Source: Gammaproteobacteria bacterium (GTDB lineage Bacteria; Pseudomonadota; Gammaproteobacteria; Natronospirales; REEB76). From it: a stretch of 64,000 nucleotides of DNA. The stretch is from assembly GCA_027315405.1 (NCBI GenBank), contig DAHUYB010000097.1:1-64000 (forward strand). Reading direction: 5' to 3'. The notes beneath the pieces were generated by a model that worked only from the letters and a program-made list of their open reading frames with translations, was not told the DNA's origin and made no database searches. The position numbers were made by a program, and so were the translations under genes. Of this stretch, positions 51,209 through 60,549 are shown piece after piece; position 1 is the stretch's first letter, and the number at the start of each line of letters is the position of its first letter.

Positions 51209-52960
51209 TCATGGCTTGAAGCCGCCCCGATCGCCAGGCCGCGCCTTCAGCAGATGGGATAACTCAGTCTTTTCACTGGCTTCCAGGGGGCGCTGCCGGG
51301 AAGCCTCCAAAAGGTCCGCGAGCCGCTGTTCCGCGGGACGCCGGCCTTCCAGATCGGTCATCACGGCCTGAAACTCGCTTTCCATGGCCTCCGCAGGAAT
51401 GACCAGCTCCACTTGCGCAAGTTTCATGAGGTGGCTCCCGGTCTCCGTATCCCGCCAGTGCTCCAGCAGCCCCGCCCCGGAGATATGGGGATGAGCCCGG
51501 GCGAATTCCAGCACGGCTTTCAGAACCTCAACGCCCTTGAGGTTTAAGCCCTCCAGCGCCGCCGGGTCGCCTGCCAAAGCTGCCAACGCCGGCCGGGTTA
51601 ACAGCAGAGCGATAGCCTTGCGTACTGGGCCGGTCAGGCTCGGGCGGCCCCCTTGGATGGTCTTGCGGGCGGACTCGCCGTGGTCGGATGCCTGACTAAG
51701 CATAGTCAATTTCCCGGAATCTACCTGGGCGCGTCGCGCCAGCTCCGAGACCAGCATCTCCCGGTAAAGGCCGGCCGGTAAGCGCAGGAGATGGGGCCGG
51801 GCCAGCTCCACCAGCCGCGCGCGGCCATCCAGACTGCCCAGATCCGTCTGGGTGCTGAGTCGGTCCAACAAGAAGCTGGATAAGGGCACTGCTCCTTTGA
51901 TGCGAGCCTCAAAGGTATCCTTGCCTTCCTTGCGTACCAGGGTATCCGGGTCCTCGCCTTCGGGTAAAAACAGAAATTTGATCTGCCGGCCTTCACGTGC
52001 CTCGGGCAAGGCGTTTTCCAGCGCCCGCCAGGCAGCGGCACGGCCGGCCCGGTCGCCATCGAAGCAGAACACCACTTCCGAAGTCACCCGGAACAGGCGC
52101 TGCAGATGCTCGCTGGTGGTAGCAGTGCCCAAGGTCGCAACGGCGTATCGCAATCCATGCTGATGCAGCGCCACCACGTCCATGTAGCCCTCCACCACCA
52201 GCAGCCGCTGGATATCGCGCACTGCCTGCCGGGCTTCATACAAACCGTAGAGTTCCCGACCCTTGTGGAACAGCGGTGTTTCCGGCGAATTCAGATACTT
52301 GGGCTGGTCTTTGCCGAGCACACGGCCGCCGAAGGCGATGATGCGCCCGCGGCTGTCACGGATCGGAAACATGATGCGTTCGCGAAAGCGGTCATAGTAA
52401 CGGCCATCGTCACGACGGATGATGAGTCCTGCTGCGCTCAGACTTTGGCGTCCCGGATCATCGCTAGCGAGGGCTTTTAGCAGGATATCCCAGCCGGCGG
52501 GTGCGAAACCGATGCCGAACTCCAAGGCGATTTCGCCGCTGAGACCGCGACCCTTGAGATAGCCTACAGCCTCGGGCGTATTCCTGAGCGCCTCGCGATA
52601 AACGCGCGCCGCCTGGTCCAATACCGCGTACAAGGGGGCCTGATCCGAGCGGGTTTCACCCGCTTCCTGCGGCACCTCCATCCCTATCATGGAGGCCAGC
52701 TGCCCCACGGCCTCCACAAAATCCAGATGTTCGTAATCCATGAGGAAACCGAGTGCCGTACCGTGGGCGCCACAGCCGAAACAGTGGAAAAACTGTTTGC
52801 TGGGGCTGACGGTGAACGACGGGGTCTTCTCGTTGTGGAACGGGCAACAGGCGGTGAATTCCCGGCCGTGTTTCTTGAGCGGCACACGCGCGTCAATCAC
52901 TTCCACGATATCGACGCGGCTGATGAGTTCGTCAATGAAGCTCTGCGGAATGCGCGCCAT
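51209..52960 (-). CDS. dnaG: DNA primase
   Basis: A 583-aa primase making RNA primers at replication forks. N-terminal CHC2 zinc finger (CCPFHNEKTPSFTVSPSKQFFHCFGC), the RNA-polymerase basic region FRERIMFPIRDSRGRIIAFGGR, the TOPRIM acidic motifs (VVEGYMDVVALHQHG and FCFDGDRAGRAAAWRA), and a C-terminal helicase-binding domain. Length and order are normal. Lies between yqeY and rpoD on the same strand. Confidence 0.98.
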   Translation of the reverse strand: MARIPQSFIDELISRVDIVEVIDARVPLKKHGREFTACCPFHNEKTPSFTVSPSKQFFHCFGCGAHGTALGFLMDYEHLDFVEAVGQLASMIGMEVPQEAGETRSDQAPLYAVLDQAARVYREALRNTPEAVGYLKGRGLSGEIALEFGIGFAPAGWDILLKALASDDPGRQSLSAAGLIIRRDDGRYYDRFRERIMFPIRDSRGRIIAFGGRVLGKDQPKYLNSPETPLFHKGRELYGLYEARQAVRDIQRLLVVEGYMDVVALHQHGLRYAVATLGTATTSEHLQRLFRVTSEVVFCFDGDRAGRAAAWRALENALPEAREGRQIKFLFLPEGEDPDTLVRKEGKDTFEARIKGAVPLSSFLLDRLSTQTDLGSLDGRARLVELARPHLLRLPAGLYREMLVSELARRAQVDSGKLTMLSQASDHGESARKTIQGGRPSLTGPVRKAIALLLTRPALAALAGDPAALEGLNLKGVEVLKAVLEFARAHPHISGAGLLEHWRDTETGSHLMKLAQVELVIPAEAMESEFQAVMTDLEGRRPAEQRLADLLEASRQRPLEASEKTELSHLLKARPGDRGGFKP

Positions 52961-53101
52961 TTTAGTGCTGAGGGGTAAGGCATAAAGGGCGAGGAGTATG
53001 GTTAAAGCGAAGCCTGCGGGGCTTCACCCCTCACCCCTCACTCCTTACCTTGGTTGGCTTTATAGAGCATGCCAACAGCCCCGGCAGTCAGCCGGGAAAC
53101 A

Positions 53102-53548
53102 TCAGCCGCCCAGCTTTGCCTTGATGCGTGCGCTGACCGCACCCATGTCGGCACGGCCCTGCACCTGGGATTTGACCAGGCCCATGACCTTGCCCATGTC
53201 CTTGAGGGAGGTGGCGCTGCTACCCCGGATGGCCTCGGCGACGAGTTGATCCAACTCGGTTTCCGAAAGCTGCGCAGGCAGGTAGGACTGGATTAGCGTT
53301 ATCTCGGTGCGTTCCTGATCCGCCAGATCCTGGCGGTTGCCTTTCTCAAACTGAGTCACCGAATCGCGGCGCTGTTTCAGCATCTTGTCCAGCACCACCA
53401 ACACCTGGCTATCGTCCAGAGTGATACGCTCGTCCACTTCGCGCTGTTTGATGGCGGCCATCATCAGACGGATCACCGACAACCGCGGCTTGTCGCCGGC
53501 GCGCAGGGCGTCTTTCATATCGTCGGTGATTTTCTCTCTCAGTGACAT
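53102..53548 (-). CDS. yqeY: GatB/YqeY domain protein
   Basis: 148 aa. Start MSLREKITDDMKDALRAGDKPRLSVIRLM and the later YLPAQLSETELDQLV and DMGKVMGLVKSQVQGRADM match the YqeY family, which shares the tail domain of GatB and may bind tRNA. It is placed between rpsU and dnaG, a common gammaproteobacterial order. The direct function is unsettled. Confidence 0.95.
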   Translation of the reverse strand: MSLREKITDDMKDALRAGDKPRLSVIRLMMAAIKQREVDERITLDDSQVLVVLDKMLKQRRDSVTQFEKGNRQDLADQERTEITLIQSYLPAQLSETELDQLVAEAIRGSSATSLKDMGKVMGLVKSQVQGRADMGAVSARIKAKLGG

Positions 53549-53637
53549 GAATTTTCACCACCCTGAAAAACACTACGGCGCTTTCCTGTGGAGAAGCGCC
53601 GCATTCGGTATCTCGAAAACCTGGCTGTGAGACCGGA

Positions 53638-53853
53638 TCAATACATGCGTATGTGGCGCGACTGTTCGCGGGAAAGCTTCTTCAAATGACGTTTGACAGC
53701 CGCGGCCTGCTTGCGCTTGCGCTCCTGCGTGGGTTTCTCATAAAACTCGCGGCGGCGCAATTCAGTCATCACCCCGGCCTTCTCACAGGAACGTTTGAAA
53801 CGACGCAAAGCGGCGTCGAAATGCTCGTTATCCTTCACGCGTACGCTGGGCAT
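53638..53853 (-). CDS. rpsU: 30S ribosomal protein S21
   Basis: A 71-aa basic protein; [20 protein letters not shown], the Cys-containing RSCEKAG, and the Arg/Lys-rich tail ending RHIRMY are the S21 pattern. S21 helps initiate translation. It is the promoter-proximal gene of the operon and divergent from tsaD. Confidence 0.98.
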   Translation of the reverse strand: MPSVRVKDNEHFDAALRRFKRSCEKAGVMTELRRREFYEKPTQERKRKQAAAVKRHLKKLSREQSRHIRMY

Positions 53854-53911
53854 TCAGTCCTCACCTTAAATTAACACCGAAGCGGCACGGGCGGCCTCGG
53901 AAGGGGCGGGA

Positions 53912-53940
53912 ATTCTACCGAGCGGCGTGTAGAATTGCAA
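53912..53940 (-). promoter_or_regulatory. rpsU promoter
   Basis: On the minus strand, -35 TTGCAA (53935-53940) and -10 TAGAAT (53912-53917) with a 17-base spacer. The -10 lies in a perfect 7-base inverted repeat with GTAGAAT at 53929-53935, which gives a mirror -10 facing tsaD. Confidence 0.75.
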
Positions 53941-53953
53941 AAATGAGGGTGCC

Positions 53954-54964
53954 ATGAGAATCCTGGGAATCGAGACTTCCTGTGATGAGACCGGGGTAGC
54001 TGTCTACGATGGTGAACAGGGTCTCTTGGCCCATGCCTTGTACAGTCAGGTCGCATTGCACGCCGAATACGGTGGGGTAGTGCCGGAACTGGCATCCCGT
54101 GACCATATCCGCAAGCTGCTGCCCATGATCCAGGCGGCCCTAGCCCAGGCGCATACGCATCCCGGTCAGATCGACGGCGTTGCTTACACCGCCGGCCCGG
54201 GCCTGATGGGCGCGTTGCTGGTGGGCGCCTGCCTGGGGAGGGCCCTGGCGTTCGCCTGGAAAGTACCGGCCATCGGCGTCCACCATATGGAGGGCCACCT
54301 GTTGGCCCCCCTGCTGGAAACACCGGCCCCGGTTTTCCCCTTCGTGGCGCTGCTGGTGTCAGGTGGACACACCCTGCTGGTGGACGTCCGGGAGGTGGGG
54401 CATTACCGGACACTCGGTGAATCCGTGGATGACGCTGCCGGCGAGGCCTTCGACAAGGTCGCCAAACTATTGGGGCTGCCCTACCCTGGCGGTCCGGCGC
54501 TGGCGAAACTGGCCGAACGCGGCGTGCCGGGAAGATTTCGTTTCCCGCGCCCCATGACCGAACACCCGGGGCTGGATTTCAGTTTCAGCGGCCTCAAGAC
54601 GGCGGTACTCACCACACTGAAGCGTGCCCCGGAAAATCCACAGACCAAAGCGGATATCGCCTGCGCTTTTGAAGAGGCGGTGGTGGACACGCTGACCATC
54701 AAATGCGAACGTGCGCTTCAGAAAACCGGACATCAACGGCTGGTGGTGGCGGGCGGCGTGGGGGCAAACCGCAGACTGCGCGCGCAGCTGCAACAAAGAG
54801 TGGCGCAACTCGGCGGCCAGGTTTTCTATCCACGTCTGGAGTTCTGCACTGATAACGGCGCCATGATCGCATTCGCCGGTTATGTGCGTCTGCGCGCGGG
54901 CCGCAGAACGACGCCCCCGGCGGTGAGCGCGCGCTGGCCGCTGGACAGCTTAACCGTACCCTGA
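53954..54964 (+). CDS. tsaD: tRNA threonylcarbamoyladenosine (t6A37) transferase
   Basis: 336 aa. [17 protein letters not shown] at the start, the metal-binding histidines in [32 protein letters not shown] and [10 protein letters not shown] are all conserved. It adds the threonylcarbamoyl group to A37 of ANN-decoding tRNAs, with TsaB, TsaC and TsaE. The intron-bearing tRNA-Ile at 48780 is one expected target. Divergent from rpsU, followed by folB. Confidence 0.98.
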   Translation: MRILGIETSCDETGVAVYDGEQGLLAHALYSQVALHAEYGGVVPELASRDHIRKLLPMIQAALAQAHTHPGQIDGVAYTAGPGLMGALLVGACLGRALAFAWKVPAIGVHHMEGHLLAPLLETPAPVFPFVALLVSGGHTLLVDVREVGHYRTLGESVDDAAGEAFDKVAKLLGLPYPGGPALAKLAERGVPGRFRFPRPMTEHPGLDFSFSGLKTAVLTTLKRAPENPQTKADIACAFEEAVVDTLTIKCERALQKTGHQRLVVAGGVGANRRLRAQLQQRVAQLGGQVFYPRLEFCTDNGAMIAFAGYVRLRAGRRTTPPAVSARWPLDSLTVP

Positions 54965-54979
54965 ACATCGGGAATCAAT

Positions 54980-55336
54980 ATGGATAGCGTTTTCATCCAT
55001 GACCTGCGTGTTGAAACCGTGGTCGGAATTTACGATTGGGAACGCCGCATCCGGCAGACCGTAAGCCTGGATCTCGACATGCGCACCGACATCCATGCCG
55101 CCGCCGACAGTGACCGCATTGAAGACACACTGGATTACAAAGCGGTCGCCAAACGTGTCGTACAGTTCGTCAGCGAACAGCAATTCCAACTGGTGGAAAC
55201 CCTGGCGGAAAAGGTCGCCGGCCTGATCCTGGATGAATTCAAGATCAAAGAACTCAAGGTAACTGTGCACAAGCCCGGTGCCGTGAGCGGCAGCAAAAGC
55301 GTCGGCGTCAGCATAGAACGCTCGCGCCATGCCTGA
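54980..55336 (+). CDS. folB: Dihydroneopterin aldolase
   Basis: 118 aa. DSVFIHDLRVETVVGIYDWERRIRQ at the N-terminus, the DTLDYKAVAK segment and the active-site region LVETLAEKVAGLIL match FolB. It acts in tetrahydrofolate synthesis. Its end overlaps the folK start by eight bases, so the two enzymes are coupled. Confidence 0.96.
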   Translation: MDSVFIHDLRVETVVGIYDWERRIRQTVSLDLDMRTDIHAAADSDRIEDTLDYKAVAKRVVQFVSEQQFQLVETLAEKVAGLILDEFKIKELKVTVHKPGAVSGSKSVGVSIERSRHA

Positions 55337-55817
55337 GATTTTTATCGGCATCGGCAGCAATATCGAACCGGAGTCCCATATTCGTGAAGCCGTGCGGCGA
55401 TTGCGCACATGCTTCGGAGGGCTGCGGCTTTCTCCCGTATACCGCAATCCGGCCGTGGGTTTCGTGGGCGAGGATTTTCTGAATCTGGCGGTGGCCTTTG
55501 ACAGCCGTGAGCCGGTGGCCGGCGTGCGCTCGACATTGGATGCCATCGAGGCGGAATGCGGGCGGGTACGCGGCAGCCCGCGGTTTGCTGCGCGCACCCT
55601 GGACCTGGATTTGCTCATGTACGGCGAGGTGGTCACGGATTTCCCGGTGAGACTGCCGCGCGCGGAAATTCTCAAATACGCCTACGTGCTCAAACCGCTT
55701 ACGGACCTGGCAGCCAACCGGCGTCATCCGCTGACTGGCCGAAAATTAGCCGCGCATTGGCGTGAGTTCGACGCCGCCAGCCAGCCACTTATCCCGGTGC
55801 AACTGGGAGATTTGTAG
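55329..55817 (+). CDS. folK: Hydroxymethyldihydropterin pyrophosphokinase
   Basis: 162 aa. FIGIGSNIEP, VYRNPAVGF, FLNLAVAFDS and the signature RFAARTLDLDLLMYG (a variant of RWGPRTLDLDLL-type) identify HPPK. It follows FolB in the folate pathway. The C-terminal third shows the expected PRAEILKYAYVLKPLTDLA. Confidence 0.95.
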   Translation: MPEIFIGIGSNIEPESHIREAVRRLRTCFGGLRLSPVYRNPAVGFVGEDFLNLAVAFDSREPVAGVRSTLDAIEAECGRVRGSPRFAARTLDLDLLMYGEVVTDFPVRLPRAEILKYAYVLKPLTDLAANRRHPLTGRKLAAHWREFDAASQPLIPVQLGDL

Positions 55818-55940
55818 ATGCTTGGCAAAACCGCGGGCGTATACGCCTTCATAAACTATAGTGTCCGGCGCAACTTCATTCTGTGCCTGCAACATCCCGC
55901 TCGCAATACAGGCTACGCAAAATTCAAACAAGCGGATTAG
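55818..55940 (+). CDS. Possible 40-aa small protein after folK
   Basis: A frame starting at the base after the folK TAG, with GGGAG 8 bases upstream, encodes 40 residues (MLGKTAGVYAFINYSVRR at its start). It is basic with one short hydrophobic stretch. There is no family; the good ribosome site is the only support. Confidence 0.3.
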   Translation: MLGKTAGVYAFINYSVRRNFILCLQHPARNTGYAKFKQAD

Positions 55941-55998
55941 GGTTCTCGCAGTCGCAATACCGGCGCGCCTCGGCTCTATCCCCTGCTAAGATGACCCC

Positions 55999-57222
55999 AT
56001 GAAAATCTATCTCGTGGGCGGTGCGCTACGCGACCGCCTCCTGGGCTTGCCGGTGAAGGAGCGCGATTACGTGGTGGTGGGCGCGGCGCCCGCCGACATG
56101 AATGCGCGTGGTTTCAAGCCGGTCGGCAAGGATTTCCCGGTATTCCTGCATCCCGAAACCCACGAGGAATACGCCCTGGCCCGCACCGAACGCAAGACCG
56201 GCCGCGGCTACCATGGCTTCGAATTCCATAGCGCTCCGGATGTCAGCCTCGAGGACGACCTGCGGCGCCGCGACCTGACCATCAACGCCATGGCCGAGGA
56301 CCAGCACGGGCAATTGGTGGATCCCTACCATGGACAAAGCGATCTGAACGCGCGTCTCTTGCGACACGTGTCGCCGGCGTTCGTGGAAGATCCGGTGCGG
56401 GTGCTGCGGGTGGCACGTTTCGCCGCGCGTTTCGCAGGCCTGGGGTTCAAGATCGTGGATGAGACCCTGGCGCTGATGCGTGCCATGTCGGAAAACGGTG
56501 AAGTGGATGCGCTGGTGCCGGAGCGTATCTGGCAGGAGACCTTGAAAGCCCTGCAGACCGACACGCCCGCGGTGTTTTTTCAGGTGCTGCGCGCCTGTGG
56601 CGCGCTGCAGCGCGTGTTTCCGGAAATTGACCGCTTGTTCGGCGTACCACAGCCGCAAAAACATCATCCGGAAATCGATACCGGGGTGCACGTGCTGCTG
56701 GTGCTGGAACAGGCGGCCCGGCTAAGCGACGACATGGCGGTGCGTTTTGCGGTGCTGCTGCATGATCTCGGCAAGGGCAGCACGCCCGCCGATATCCTGC
56801 CGCACCATTACGGCCACGAAGAACGCAGCGTGAAACTCGCGGAAGCGCTGTGCGCGCGTCTGCGCGTGCCCAAGGACTATCGCGAGCTGGCGGTGCTGGT
56901 GGCGCGCTATCACGGCCAGGCGCATCGCGCCCAGGAATTACGCGCCGACACCCTGCTGAAGCTGTTCAAGGCCTGCGACGCCTTGCGTCGGCCGCAGCGC
57001 TTCGCGCAATTCTTGTTGGCCTGCGAAGCAGACGCCCGCGGCCGCCTGCGTATGGAACACGCGCCCTATCCGCAAGCCGACTATCTGCGCGCCGCACTCG
57101 CTGCTGCGAGCGCAGTGGATGTGCAGTCTCTGGGCTGCGAACAACTCGAGGGTGCCGAGATCGGCGTGCGTCTCGAGGGTGCGCGATTCGAGGCGATCAA
57201 GAAAGCCATCGGCCGGGACTGA
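55999..57222 (+). CDS. cca: Multifunctional CCA tRNA nucleotidyltransferase
   Basis: 407 aa. Nucleotidyltransferase motif [23 protein letters not shown] with the D-x-D acids, [21 protein letters not shown] and the HD phosphohydrolase domain ([15 protein letters not shown]) are present; this is the gammaproteobacterial type with the HD domain. It adds or repairs the 3' CCA of tRNAs. The tRNA-Ile in this window lacks an encoded CCA and would need it. Confidence 0.97.
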   Translation: MKIYLVGGALRDRLLGLPVKERDYVVVGAAPADMNARGFKPVGKDFPVFLHPETHEEYALARTERKTGRGYHGFEFHSAPDVSLEDDLRRRDLTINAMAEDQHGQLVDPYHGQSDLNARLLRHVSPAFVEDPVRVLRVARFAARFAGLGFKIVDETLALMRAMSENGEVDALVPERIWQETLKALQTDTPAVFFQVLRACGALQRVFPEIDRLFGVPQPQKHHPEIDTGVHVLLVLEQAARLSDDMAVRFAVLLHDLGKGSTPADILPHHYGHEERSVKLAEALCARLRVPKDYRELAVLVARYHGQAHRAQELRADTLLKLFKACDALRRPQRFAQFLLACEADARGRLRMEHAPYPQADYLRAALAAASAVDVQSLGCEQLEGAEIGVRLEGARFEAIKKAIGRD

Positions 57223-57235
57223 GCCTCCGGCAAGT

Positions 57236-58450
57236 TCACAAGCTGCGGCTGAGGTCCTGCAAGCTGAAGCCGCGCAATGCGCGATCCAGCCGCTTGCTGA
57301 AAGCCATGGCTTTGAAGCGTTCGCCCATTTCCTCGGGTAGCGTCAGCAGTTTCACCTCGCGCGCCGCGCGCCAGTCGTCGGCCAAGGCCGCTCCCGGCGT
57401 CCCGCCTCCCACGGCACTGGTACTTCCATGTACATCGCCGGCGATGCCCAGGGCCAGCAGGAAATGTGCCTGGGTGGCGTAGCCCGCGAGTTCCAGGCCC
57501 GCCGCGGTGGCGGCTTCCGCCACCGCGGTGAAATCCACATGCGCGGTGATGTCCTGCAGCCCGGGGTACAAAAACGGATCATGGTGGGCGCGCTGGCGAT
57601 AATGGCACATGAGCGTGCCCATGTAGCGGTCCGGATGGTAATAGGCTTGACGCGTATAACCGTAGTCCACCAGCAGCAAGACCCCGCGTGTGAGCAGGTC
57701 GGCCAGGCTGTATAAGAATGCCGGCAGCCGCACACAGATCTCCGAACGGTAGTTTGGCACCAGCGGTTGCGGCAGGCTGCTTTCGAGGGTCGTGAGGGCC
57801 GCGCCTAACTCCGCGGGCGCGGGCCGCAGACACCAGACAAAGCGGTCGCCTTCGACAGCCACGTTGAATTCATCGAAGCCCCGCGGCGCGCGGCGGAAGC
57901 GGCTGATGGGCAAGGCATCCAGCACTTCGTTGCCGATGATCACGCCGCTAAACGCCGGCGGCAGACGTTCCAGCCACTCGACCTTGTCAAGCATTGCCGG
58001 CGCCTGCTCGGCGAGCGTGTGCCGCTGGCGTTCACGCAAGTCGGCACTGACCTCCAGTATCAGATAGCGTCCCGGCGGTTGTTGCAGCCGCACAAGCTGC
58101 TTGAGCATGTCGGCGGCCAGCACGCCGGAACCGGCACCTAATTCCAGAATATCGCCGCCAGCCAGCGCTGCCAGCACTTCGGCGCATTGCACGGCGAGAC
58201 AGCGGGCAAACAACGGCGAGAGTTCCGGAGCGGTGACAAAGTCGCCGTCGGCGCCGAACTTGCGGGCACCGGCGCTGTAATAGCCGAGCCCGGGTGCGTA
58301 CAGCGCCAGCTCCATGAAACGTTCGAAACGAAGAGCGCCGCCGGCGGCGGCGATTTCGTCGCGCAACAGCGCACCCAGCCGTTGGCTGTGGAACAACGCC
58401 TCCGGGGTGGGCGACGGCAGATTATCGAGGGTTTGGCGGATAGGTAACAC
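57236..58450 (-). CDS. MidA/NDUFAF7 family SAM-dependent methyltransferase
   Basis: About 404 aa from GTG 58450; the frame is open further upstream but overlaps the opposite SDR gene. Family features are ALRFERFMELALYAPGLGYY, FVTAPELSPLFARCLA, the SAM motif DILELGAGSGVLAADML, and VIIGNEVLDALPI. Eukaryotic relatives dimethylate an arginine of complex I subunit NDUFS2; the bacterial function is less clear. The start codon choice is uncertain because the ribosome site is weak. Confidence 0.88.
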   Translation of the reverse strand: MLPIRQTLDNLPSPTPEALFHSQRLGALLRDEIAAAGGALRFERFMELALYAPGLGYYSAGARKFGADGDFVTAPELSPLFARCLAVQCAEVLAALAGGDILELGAGSGVLAADMLKQLVRLQQPPGRYLILEVSADLRERQRHTLAEQAPAMLDKVEWLERLPPAFSGVIIGNEVLDALPISRFRRAPRGFDEFNVAVEGDRFVWCLRPAPAELGAALTTLESSLPQPLVPNYRSEICVRLPAFLYSLADLLTRGVLLLVDYGYTRQAYYHPDRYMGTLMCHYRQRAHHDPFLYPGLQDITAHVDFTAVAEAATAAGLELAGYATQAHFLLALGIAGDVHGSTSAVGGGTPGAALADDWRAAREVKLLTLPEEMGERFKAMAFSKRLDRALRGFSLQDLSRSL

Positions 58451-58498
58451 GCTTTCTGGTCTAATGATGTGAACCGGAATGCTCAATAAGGCGGAAGC

Positions 58499-59251
58499 AT
58501 GAAAAATGATACCCGAAAGCTCGCCGGCAAAACCGCGCTCATCACCGGTGCCGCACGCCGCATCGGCGCGGCGGTCGCACAACGGCTGCATGCCGAGGGC
58601 ATGAACGTGGTGCTGCACTATCGCGGTTCGGAGCAGGAAGCCCAGGCCCTGTGCCAATCACTGAATGCGATACGCCGCGACTCGGCGATGCTGGCGCAGG
58701 CGGATCTCGCGAATCTCGGCGGCTTCGACTCGCTCATCAAAACCGCGCTGCAATGGGGCAGTTTGGACCTGCTGGTGAACAATGCTTCAGTGTTTTATCC
58801 CACTCCCATCGGCACGGTCAGCGAGGCCGATTGGGACGAACTCATGGGCAGCAATCTCAAGGCGCCGTTTTTCCTGTCGCAGGCCGCGGCGCCGTATCTG
58901 AAACAGAGTCATGGCGTGATCGTCAACCTGGTGGACATCCATGCGCGCCGGCCGCTGCGCGAACACACGCTCTACAGCACCGCCAAGGCGGGGTTGGCGA
59001 TGCTGACACTGTCGCTGGCGCGCGAACTGGGTCCGGAGGTGCGCGTCAACGGCGTGGCGCCCGGGCCGATCCTGTGGCCGACAGGCGGACTTGACGAGCA
59101 GGCCAAACAGGCGATCCTCGACAATACCGCCCTGAGGCGCGCCGGCGCGCCGGACGACATCGCTGGCGCCATCGTGTATCTGGCGCGCGACGCGGATTAC
59201 GTAACCGGGCAGATTATCGCGGTGGACGGCGGCCGCAGCATCGGCTGGTAA
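58499..59251 (+). CDS. Pteridine reductase-like SDR
   Basis: 250 aa. The cofactor motif is TGAARRIGAAVA (TGxxxRxG), the variant found in pteridine reductases. NNASVFYPTPIG, VNLVDIHARRPL and the catalytic YSTAKAGL follow, then a dihydrofolate-reductase-like IIAVDGGRS end. With folB and folK nearby, a role in pterin or folate reduction is likely (FolM/PTR1 type). The stop overlaps the next possible start (TAATG). Confidence 0.85.
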   Translation: MKNDTRKLAGKTALITGAARRIGAAVAQRLHAEGMNVVLHYRGSEQEAQALCQSLNAIRRDSAMLAQADLANLGGFDSLIKTALQWGSLDLLVNNASVFYPTPIGTVSEADWDELMGSNLKAPFFLSQAAAPYLKQSHGVIVNLVDIHARRPLREHTLYSTAKAGLAMLTLSLARELGPEVRVNGVAPGPILWPTGGLDEQAKQAILDNTALRRAGAPDDIAGAIVYLARDADYVTGQIIAVDGGRSIGW

Positions 59252-59280
59252 TGCGGCCTCAGGGCGCACTCCAGTACACG

Positions 59281-60549
59281 ATGTTCAGGCGGAACGTAAA
59301 CAGATTCCGCCGGCTGCTTGCCGTCTTCAGCGTCGTCGCCAGTCTGTTGTCCCTATCAGCCTGCGCAACGATGGGCTATTACAGTCAGGCGATCCACGGT
59401 GAGCTGGATCTGCTGGCCGACCGTCAATCCATCAAGTCGCTTATCGCCGACCCTCATACATCGCCGCCGCTCAGGAAAAAACTGGTGCTGGCGCAACAGC
59501 TCCGCAGTTTCGCAAGCGCAATGCTCGGTTTGCCGGATAACCACAGTTACACCACCTACGTTGCGCTGCATCGACCCTATGTGAACTGGAACGTGTTTGC
59601 AACGCCGCAGTTTTCCCTGAAGCCTGTCACTTGGTGTTTTCTGTTTGCGGGCTGCGTACCCTATCGCGGCTATTTCAGCAAACAGGCTGCGTTTGAATTC
59701 GCCGCGTCGCTGCGCAAAAAAGGTGACGATGTCCATATCTCCGGGGTGCCCGTGTTCTCGACCCTGGGCTGGTTCAACGATCCGTTGCTCTCCAACATGC
59801 TCGACTGGGATGACACTACCCTTGCCAACTTCATCTTTCACGAATTGGCTCATCAGGAGCTGTACGTGGAGGGCGACGCGGATTTCAACGAATCCTACGC
59901 CGTACTGGTGGCGGACGTGAGCGTGCACCGCTGGCTACAGGCGACTAGGCGCGGCACGGAATTGGAGGGTTATGAAGCCAGGCAGCAGCACTGGCGGATG
60001 ATCGTACGACTGGTGGACGCGACGCGCGCACGGTTGGAACAAGTGTATGCCTCGGGTGCGTCCAAGGAGATCATGCGGCAACGCAAACTAGCGATTTTCA
60101 ACAATCTACGCCGAAATTATACGGCGCTGCGACCGCAACTGGATGGAGATACCGGCTACGACGGTTTTTTCAGCGGGACACTCAACAACGCCAGCCTGCT
60201 GACAGTCAGTATCTATACACGCTGGGTGCCGGCGTTTCGCGTTTTGCTGGCGCAAGACCACGGTGACTTGCCGGCGTTCTACCGCTCGGTGAAGCAATTG
60301 GCAAAACTGCCGTCACAGCAACGTCACACGGCTCTGGAAAAACTCATGCCCAAGAGGGTGGAAGCAATGATATCTATAAATTCAGGCTATGCATGCGCCG
60401 CAACCGCTGGAGCTCGGCCTGCGGGGTCAACTTGCCGAGATATACGCGGGCACCACCGCTTCCAGGGCCAGCGGCTCGATAGCGAAGCTTCCGAAATCAT
60501 TCTGGCTGCAGACACTGTCAATCTTGAGCGAACGGTAATTGTCCAGTGA
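59281..60549 (+). CDS. Lipoprotein zinc aminopeptidase-like (DUF2265 type)
   Basis: About 422 aa from ATG 59281 with a lipoprotein signal (LLSLSAC); ATG 59251 is also possible through TAATG coupling. Family landmarks: GYYSQAIHGELDLLADR, PVTWCFLFAGCVPYRGYFS, and the zinc motif FIFHELAHQELYVEGDADFNESYA. It resembles putative aminopeptidases of proteobacteria. The usual C-terminus ends near residue 365; here about 55 further low-quality residues run into the opposite gene at 60427, suggesting a lost stop codon. Confidence 0.82.
   Translation: MFRRNVNRFRRLLAVFSVVASLLSLSACATMGYYSQAIHGELDLLADRQSIKSLIADPHTSPPLRKKLVLAQQLRSFASAMLGLPDNHSYTTYVALHRPYVNWNVFATPQFSLKPVTWCFLFAGCVPYRGYFSKQAAFEFAASLRKKGDDVHISGVPVFSTLGWFNDPLLSNMLDWDDTTLANFIFHELAHQELYVEGDADFNESYAVLVADVSVHRWLQATRRGTELEGYEARQQHWRMIVRLVDATRARLEQVYASGASKEIMRQRKLAIFNNLRRNYTALRPQLDGDTGYDGFFSGTLNNASLLTVSIYTRWVPAFRVLLAQDHGDLPAFYRSVKQLAKLPSQQRHTALEKLMPKRVEAMISINSGYACAATAGARPAGSTCRDIRGHHRFQGQRLDSEASEIILAADTVNLERTVIVQ

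Noticed and set aside
52970-53050. Short direct repeats CACCCCT and a GAAGCC/GGCTTC hairpin between yqeY and dnaG
   Set aside because: Too short and imperfect to call a terminator, attenuator or mobile element.
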